This document shows, piece after piece, positions 59,681 through 64,000 of a DNA stretch of 64,000 nucleotides (positions are counted from its first letter, which is position 1; each line of letters opens with the position of its first letter). The stretch is taken from the NCBI GenBank assembly GCA_949299135.1, contig CASFZG010000007.1, forward strand, positions 1 to 64,000, in the 5' to 3' direction. The stretch is from an uncultured Phascolarctobacterium sp. (GTDB lineage: Bacteria; Bacillota; Negativicutes; Acidaminococcales; Acidaminococcaceae). The position numbers were made by a program, and so were the translations under genes. The notes under the pieces are model-generated. The model was not told where the DNA came from. It made no database searches and saw only the letters and a program-made list of their open reading frames with translations.

Positions 59681-61480
59681 ATGGGCCTTTTCCAAAAAGC
59701 ACTTGAAACTTATAATTGTTTTTCAGCTAAAGCCGGTGTTGCTGAAGAAGGGCATGCTGCGTTGCTGCCGGTATCGCATATAATGCAGAATGCACAAATT
59801 GAAATTAGTATAGATATAAGTGGTAATTTTGCAGGAGCTGTTCTTGTAGATAAGAAAGAACAGAAAACAATTATACCTGCGACGATAGAATCAGCCAGCA
59901 GAACCGGGGATAATAACAGGGCGCATCCGTTATCTGACCAGTTAAGGTATCTTATTAAAATAAACGAAGATAAATATAATGCTTATATTTCACAGCTTCA
60001 AGCGTGGACTGAATCTGTGTACTGTCATCCGAAAGCAGCTGCTGTTTTAAAATATGTGCAAAATGGCACAATTTTAAAAGATTTAGCGGCTGATAAAATA
60101 ATTGTTTTAAATGACCAAGGAGAACCGGCAGAACCTAAAGGCTGCGATAAATTTATGGTGCGCTGGCGTGTACTGGGAGACTCACAAAATAATGTTACTG
60201 CTTGCTGGATGGATACGAGTCTGTTTGAAGCATATATAAATTATTATGACAGCCAGATTAAAGATAATGCTATGGATTTATGCATGCTTGATGGCGATAT
60301 GGATGTTGTCCTTGAAAGTAACCCAAAAGGTATAGTTGCCGCCAATTATGGCGCTAAACTTATATCTGCCAATGATACAAGCGGCTTTACTTTTAGAGGA
60401 CGTTTTACAGAAGGACGGCAGGCTGCGACTGTTGGCTATCATGCTTCACAAAAGGCGCATAATGCATTGCAATGGGTTGCAAGCGACCAAGGCGTTATTA
60501 TCGGCGGCAGAACTTTTATTTGCTGGAACCCTAAAGGCAATACTGTACCGAAACGAATGAGTTTAATAAAACCAAACAATCAGCCTGTAGGAGATAATCA
60601 GGTTGATTATTTAAAAAATTTGCAGCGCACTATGCTTGGATGCCGCAATGATTTGCCGGCAAATGACGATGTTATTATAGCTTCTTTAGATGCGGCAACG
60701 ACCGGCAGGCTCTCAGTTGTTTATTACAATGAACTAAAAGCATCTGATTTTTTGGACAGAGTAGAAAACTGGTATCAAACATGTTGCTGGTATGCTTGGG
60801 ATTGGAAAAATAAAAAAATATATGTACAGTCACCGCTAATAACTGATATTGCACGTTTTGCTTTTGGCGTTGAAAGAAAAGGCAAAGAAAATGCGGATAT
60901 CGACATTAATGATAAACTGTTGCGTGAACAGGTGCAGCGCTTGTACAGATGTATTGCTGATGCTGTTAAAATACCGTTTGATATTGTTAAAGCTTTGGCA
61001 AAACGTGCTTCTATGCCTTTAGCTTATGAATTTGTTAACAGAAACAAATTGCTTTTTATAACCTGTGCAGTGATACGTAAATACCATAATGATATTTTAG
61101 GCAAGGAGGAGTGGAAAATGAGCTTGGAGGATAATAAAAAAGACCGCAGCTATCAATTTGGGCGGTTGCTTGCGGTGATGGAAAAAATTGAACGTGATAC
61201 TTATGATAAAGATGAGATGCGCGAGCCGAATGCTATCAGAATGCAAACGATATTCTGCGAACGTCCGCTGTATGTAAGCAAAATTTTAAATTTGCGTGTA
61301 ACGCCTTATCTGCAGCGGCAAAATATACAAAGCAGGGCTTTTTACAGAAATTTGATTGGCAAAATAATGGAAGAACTTTCTTGTTATTCAGAGTTTGAGC
61401 TGAATAAGCCGCTTAAAGAAACCTATTTGATGGGTTATTATTTACAGCGCAAAGAATTATATACACCTGTTAATAAATGA
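59681..61480 (+). CDS. cas8c: Type I-C large subunit Cas8c (Csd1)
   Basis: Cas8c (599 residues) recognises the PAM and holds the non-target strand in the I-C Cascade. The Csd1 pattern shows in ISGNFAGAVLVDKKEQKTIIPATIES, HPLSDQLRYL and the long C-terminal helical region. The start codon follows GAGGTG by 7 bp, directly after the cas5c stop. The last 120 codons contain a separate start with its own ribosome site (see the entry at 61118). Confidence 0.92.
   Translation: MGLFQKALETYNCFSAKAGVAEEGHAALLPVSHIMQNAQIEISIDISGNFAGAVLVDKKEQKTIIPATIESASRTGDNNRAHPLSDQLRYLIKINEDKYNAYISQLQAWTESVYCHPKAAAVLKYVQNGTILKDLAADKIIVLNDQGEPAEPKGCDKFMVRWRVLGDSQNNVTACWMDTSLFEAYINYYDSQIKDNAMDLCMLDGDMDVVLESNPKGIVAANYGAKLISANDTSGFTFRGRFTEGRQAATVGYHASQKAHNALQWVASDQGVIIGGRTFICWNPKGNTVPKRMSLIKPNNQPVGDNQVDYLKNLQRTMLGCRNDLPANDDVIIASLDAATTGRLSVVYYNELKASDFLDRVENWYQTCCWYAWDWKNKKIYVQSPLITDIARFAFGVERKGKENADIDINDKLLREQVQRLYRCIADAVKIPFDIVKALAKRASMPLAYEFVNRNKLLFITCAVIRKYHNDILGKEEWKMSLEDNKKDRSYQFGRLLAVMEKIERDTYDKDEMREPNAIRMQTIFCERPLYVSKILNLRVTPYLQRQNIQSRAFYRNLIGKIMEELSCYSEFELNKPLKETYLMGYYLQRKELYTPVNK
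61118..61480 (+). CDS. cas11c: Type I-C small subunit Cas11c, internal start within cas8c
   Basis: An in-frame ATG at 61118 inside cas8c is preceded by AAGGAGGAG at 7-8 bp, a better ribosome site than that of cas8c itself. It would give a separate 120-residue helical protein beginning MSLEDNKKDRSYQFGRLL, identical to the Cas8c C-terminus. Internal translation of Cas11c from cas8c is established for type I-C systems, and the size matches. The protein forms the Cascade belly filament. Confidence 0.85.
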   Translation: MSLEDNKKDRSYQFGRLLAVMEKIERDTYDKDEMREPNAIRMQTIFCERPLYVSKILNLRVTPYLQRQNIQSRAFYRNLIGKIMEELSCYSEFELNKPLKETYLMGYYLQRKELYTPVNK

Positions 61481-61499
61481 TTTAAGGAGGAAATCTATC

Positions 61500-62354
61500 A
61501 TGGAAAGTTTGAAAAACAAAATTGATTTTGTGGTTTTAGTAACGGCAGATAAAGCAAATGTAAATGGTGATCCGCTTGATGGTAACAGACCGAGAACTGA
61601 TTATGACGGCTATGGTGAAATTTCGGATGTTTGCATTAAAAGAAAAATTCGTAATCGTATGCAGGATTTAGGCAATAATATTTTTGTACAGTCTGATGAC
61701 CGTTGTGATGACCATTGCGGTAGTTTAAGTGAACGTGCTTCTAAAGAATTAAAAGATATTAAAGAAAAAGATAAATATGCTGAAGCTGCTTGCGAAAAAT
61801 GGCTTGATGTTCGCAGCTTCGGACAGGTTTTCGCCTTTAAGGCAAATAAAAAAGGCGAAGGCGTTTCTGTCGGTGTCCGCGGCCCTGTATCAATCCATCA
61901 GGCGGTAAGCGTTTCTCCGGTACAAATTCAGTCTATGCAAATAACCAAAAGCGTAAACGGCGAACCGGGAGAAGGCAAATCTTCCGATACTATGGGCATG
62001 AAACACATGGTTAATTTCGGTTTGTATAAAATTAAAGGTTCAGTTAATGTGCAGTTGGCAGAAAAAACAGGCTTCACTGATGATGACGCAAATGTTTTAA
62101 AAGAATGTCTGCGTACCTTGTTTGTAAACGATGCATCTTCGGCACGTCCGGAAGGTTCTATGGAAGTTTACAAATTGTATTGGTGGCAGCATAACTGCAA
62201 GGATGGGCAGTATTCTTCTGCCAAAGTGCACAGGTCTGTAAAAATTGAGTTGAAAAATAAAGATGATATGCCAAAAAGTGTTGATGATTATGTAATTCAA
62301 TATGATGATAGTGAAATCAAAGGACTGAATGTAGAAATCATTGACGGTATTTAA
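61500..62354 (+). CDS. cas7c: Type I-C backbone protein Cas7c (Csd2)
   Basis: Cas7c (284 residues) wraps the crRNA as a multi-copy backbone. Csd2 features are DFVVLVTADKANVNGDPLDGNRPRTDYDGYGEISDVCIKRKIRNRMQ near the start and VRGPVSIHQAVSVSPVQIQSMQITKS in the middle. AAGGAGG precedes the start, and the stop overlaps the cas4 start by one base. Confidence 0.95.
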   Translation: MESLKNKIDFVVLVTADKANVNGDPLDGNRPRTDYDGYGEISDVCIKRKIRNRMQDLGNNIFVQSDDRCDDHCGSLSERASKELKDIKEKDKYAEAACEKWLDVRSFGQVFAFKANKKGEGVSVGVRGPVSIHQAVSVSPVQIQSMQITKSVNGEPGEGKSSDTMGMKHMVNFGLYKIKGSVNVQLAEKTGFTDDDANVLKECLRTLFVNDASSARPEGSMEVYKLYWWQHNCKDGQYSSAKVHRSVKIELKNKDDMPKSVDDYVIQYDDSEIKGLNVEIIDGI

Positions 62355-63034
62355 TGATTATGAAAGAATACAGTGACGAAGAATTACTTATGCTGTCCGG
62401 CATACATCACTTTGCTTTTTGTAAAAGACGATGGGCATTAGTGCATTTAGAAAATCAGTGGGCAGATAATGTAAAAACCGTTGAAGGCAATATTTTGCAT
62501 GAGCATTGTCATGATACCGATTTTACTGAATCAAGAGGCGATTTGTTAATCGTCAGGGGCTTATATTTTTCGTCCTACAAATTAGGAGTAACCGGGCAAT
62601 GCGATGTAGTTGAATTTACACGTCGTAATGATGGCAAGGGTGCTGTGCTTTTCGGCAGAGAAGGCACTTGGGATATATGCCCGGTGGAATATAAAAAAGG
62701 CAGGCCGATTTCAGGGCTGACTGACATCTCCCAACTCTGCGGGCAGGCACTGTGCCTTGAAGAAATGTTCGGCTGCCGTATAGAGTATGGCTATTTGTAT
62801 TACGGAGAGCCGCGCAAACGCCAAAAAGTTATTTTTACTGATGAACTGCGTACGCAGGTAAAAGATATGCTTAAAGAAATGCACGAATATTATAAACGCG
62901 GCTACACCCCAAAAGTAAAAACAACGCCAAAGTGCAAAAGCTGTTCGCTGAAAGATATTTGCCTGCCAAAATTATGTAAAAATATTTCTGTCGCTGCATA
63001 TTACAGCAAAAATTTAGGAGCGGACGAAAAATGA
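62354..63034 (+). CDS. cas4: CRISPR adaptation nuclease Cas4
   Basis: Cas4 (226 residues) trims prespacers and selects PAMs with Cas1-Cas2. It is a RecB-family nuclease with motif CPVEYKKGRPISG and four Cys for an Fe-S cluster: one in FAFCKRRW near residue 20 and CKSCSLKDICLPKLC at the C-terminus. Base composition rises towards the window average in this gene. The cas1 start overlaps its stop (ATGA). Confidence 0.94.
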   Translation: MIMKEYSDEELLMLSGIHHFAFCKRRWALVHLENQWADNVKTVEGNILHEHCHDTDFTESRGDLLIVRGLYFSSYKLGVTGQCDVVEFTRRNDGKGAVLFGREGTWDICPVEYKKGRPISGLTDISQLCGQALCLEEMFGCRIEYGYLYYGEPRKRQKVIFTDELRTQVKDMLKEMHEYYKRGYTPKVKTTPKCKSCSLKDICLPKLCKNISVAAYYSKNLGADEK

Positions 63035-64000
63035 AAAAGCTGCTTAATACTTTGTTTGTAGTTTCTCCAGATACCTATCTTGCGTTGGAAAATGAAAACG
63101 TCGTTATTTATCGGGAAGAAACGGTTTTACGCAGGATTCCGCTTTTGACGCTGGAAAATATTTTGTATTTTGGCTATAAAGGTGCCAGTCCGGCTTTAAT
63201 GGGCGCTTGCGCGGAACGGAATATAGGCTTGTGCTTTTTAAAGCCCGGCGGCAGATTTTTGGCGCGCGTTTGCGGCTCATCTTATGGCAATGTGCTTTTG
63301 CGCAAAGAACAGTACAGAATTTCCGATAATCCTGAAATCGCCTGCCGCTTTGCCCGTAATTTTATTGCCGGAAAAATCTATAATTCACGCAGTGTTATAA
63401 GGCGCGCTTTGCGCGACCATCCGCTGAGCGTTGATAAAGAAAAGCTTGAATTTGTTGCCAATGAGCTGATGCACAGCGTAAGGCTTGCGCGCGTATGCGG
63501 TGATTTGGATGAGCTGCGCGGAATAGAAGGCAACAGTGCCAAACTTTATTTCAGCGTTTTTGAGCAGTTAATTTTGAATGATAAAACTACTTTCAGTTTT
63601 AACGGCAGGGTGAAGCGTCCTCCGGGAGATGCGGTAAATGCAATGCTTTCGTTTGTTTATGTGCTGCTTGCGCATGATTGTGCCAGTGCCTTGGAAAGCG
63701 TCGGGCTGGATTCTTATGTTGGCTTTTTGCATGCAGACAGGCCGGGACGGCAATCGCTGGCGCTTGACCTGATGGAAGAACTTCGTTCGGTTTATGCGGA
63801 CCGTTTTATTTTGTTTTTAATAAATAACAGGATGATTAAGGCAAATTGCTTTGATTACCGTGAAAACGGCAGCGTTTATCTGAATGATGAGGGCAGAAAA
63901 ACAGTTTTGGCAGAGTGGCAAAAACGTAAGCAGGATTCAATTACGCACCCGTTTTTAAACGAGAAAATACAGTGGGGGCTTGTTCCGTATGCGCAGGCGT
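63031..64000 (+). CDS. cas1: CRISPR integrase Cas1 (type I-C), truncated by window edge
   Basis: The frame is open from ATG 63031 to the window end (323 codons), close to the full Cas1 length. The N-terminal beta domain (TLFVVSPDTYLALENENVVIY) and the helical catalytic domain are present. The metal-binding residues sit in LRGIEGNSAKLYF (Glu) and GFLHADRPGRQSLALDLMEELR (His, with the acidic residue in DLMEE). It integrates new spacers with Cas2, which is presumably just beyond the edge along with the CRISPR array. Base composition is close to half GC, unlike cas3-cas8c. Confidence 0.93.
   Translation, partial: MKKLLNTLFVVSPDTYLALENENVVIYREETVLRRIPLLTLENILYFGYKGASPALMGACAERNIGLCFLKPGGRFLARVCGSSYGNVLLRKEQYRISDNPEIACRFARNFIAGKIYNSRSVIRRALRDHPLSVDKEKLEFVANELMHSVRLARVCGDLDELRGIEGNSAKLYFSVFEQLILNDKTTFSFNGRVKRPPGDAVNAMLSFVYVLLAHDCASALESVGLDSYVGFLHADRPGRQSLALDLMEELRSVYADRFILFLINNRMIKANCFDYRENGSVYLNDEGRKTVLAEWQKRKQDSITHPFLNEKIQWGLVPYAQA

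Noticed and set aside
1-64000. Search for tRNA, rRNA, insertion sequences, prophage genes and attachment sites
   Set aside because: None was recognised by eye. Structured leaders are limited to two T-boxes and the infC leader; the AT-rich I-C operon has no flanking integrase or direct repeats that I can see.

Overview
The window looks like a chromosomal stretch of an anaerobic, succinate-using Negativicute, most like Phascolarctobacterium in the Acidaminococcaceae. This is inferred from gene content, not from a database match. The pointers are a biotin-dependent, sodium-pumping methylmalonyl-CoA decarboxylase operon, three tandem dicarboxylate carriers and a class III CoA transferase (the parts needed to live by turning succinate into propionate and CO2), together with Firmicutes-type T-box leaders on pheST and thrS. 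Nearly all genes are on the plus strand. No rRNA, tRNA, transposase or phage genes were seen.

Layout. 1-9.2 kb: decarboxylase subunits, three nearly identical carriers and the CoA transferase, with tidy hairpins between cistrons. 9.3-10.5 kb: two small uncharacterised genes. 10.6-16.7 kb: radC and the rod-shape cluster mreBCD-mrdA-rodA. 16.7-19.3 kb: a B12-binding radical SAM protein and its partner. 19.3-20.6 kb: infC-rpmI-rplT with a structured leader and an apparent AUA start for infC. 20.7-22.8 kb: Ktr-type potassium uptake. 22.8-27.3 kb: an rRNA methyltransferase, then T-box-controlled pheST. 27.4-33.4 kb: a small unknown gene, a CYTH protein, lrgAB, a DUF155-like membrane protein and clpB. 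33.5-40.1 kb: a type III-A CRISPR effector operon (cas10-csm2-csm3-csm4-csm5-cas6) with no adaptation genes and no array. 40.2-45.4 kb: a GNAT enzyme and the ribose operon rbsKDACB on the minus strand. 45.8-52.3 kb: lepB, rbgA, rnhB, yraN, comM, an ACT protein with its PFL/DUF711 partner, and nth. 52.4-54.0 kb: a secreted DUF4127 protein. 54.1-56.3 kb: T-box-controlled thrS. 56.3-64.0 kb: a type I-C CRISPR-Cas operon (cas3-cas5c-cas8c/cas11c-cas7c-cas4-cas1), cut off inside cas1.

How the parts fit. Succinate would enter through the carriers, be activated to succinyl-CoA by the CoA transferase (with propionyl-CoA as the likely donor), be rearranged to methylmalonyl-CoA by enzymes not in this window, and be decarboxylated by the membrane complex, which exports Na+. 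The Na+ gradient could in turn drive uptake.

Most unusual points. (a) Upstream of the I-C operon there is one degenerate I-C repeat, pointing away from cas3. It has its own promoter-like signal ending where the repeat starts, a spacer-length segment and a terminator. This is the layout of a Cas-regulating crRNA-like RNA (CreR), and its seed has a weak PAM-flanked match upstream of cas3. (b) The III-A complex has changes at two catalytic sites, GGDN instead of GGDD in Cas10 and Glu instead of Asp in Csm3, while the HD nuclease motif is intact. (c) The decarboxylase delta-type subunit appears split into a soluble tail gene and a separate 41-residue membrane peptide.
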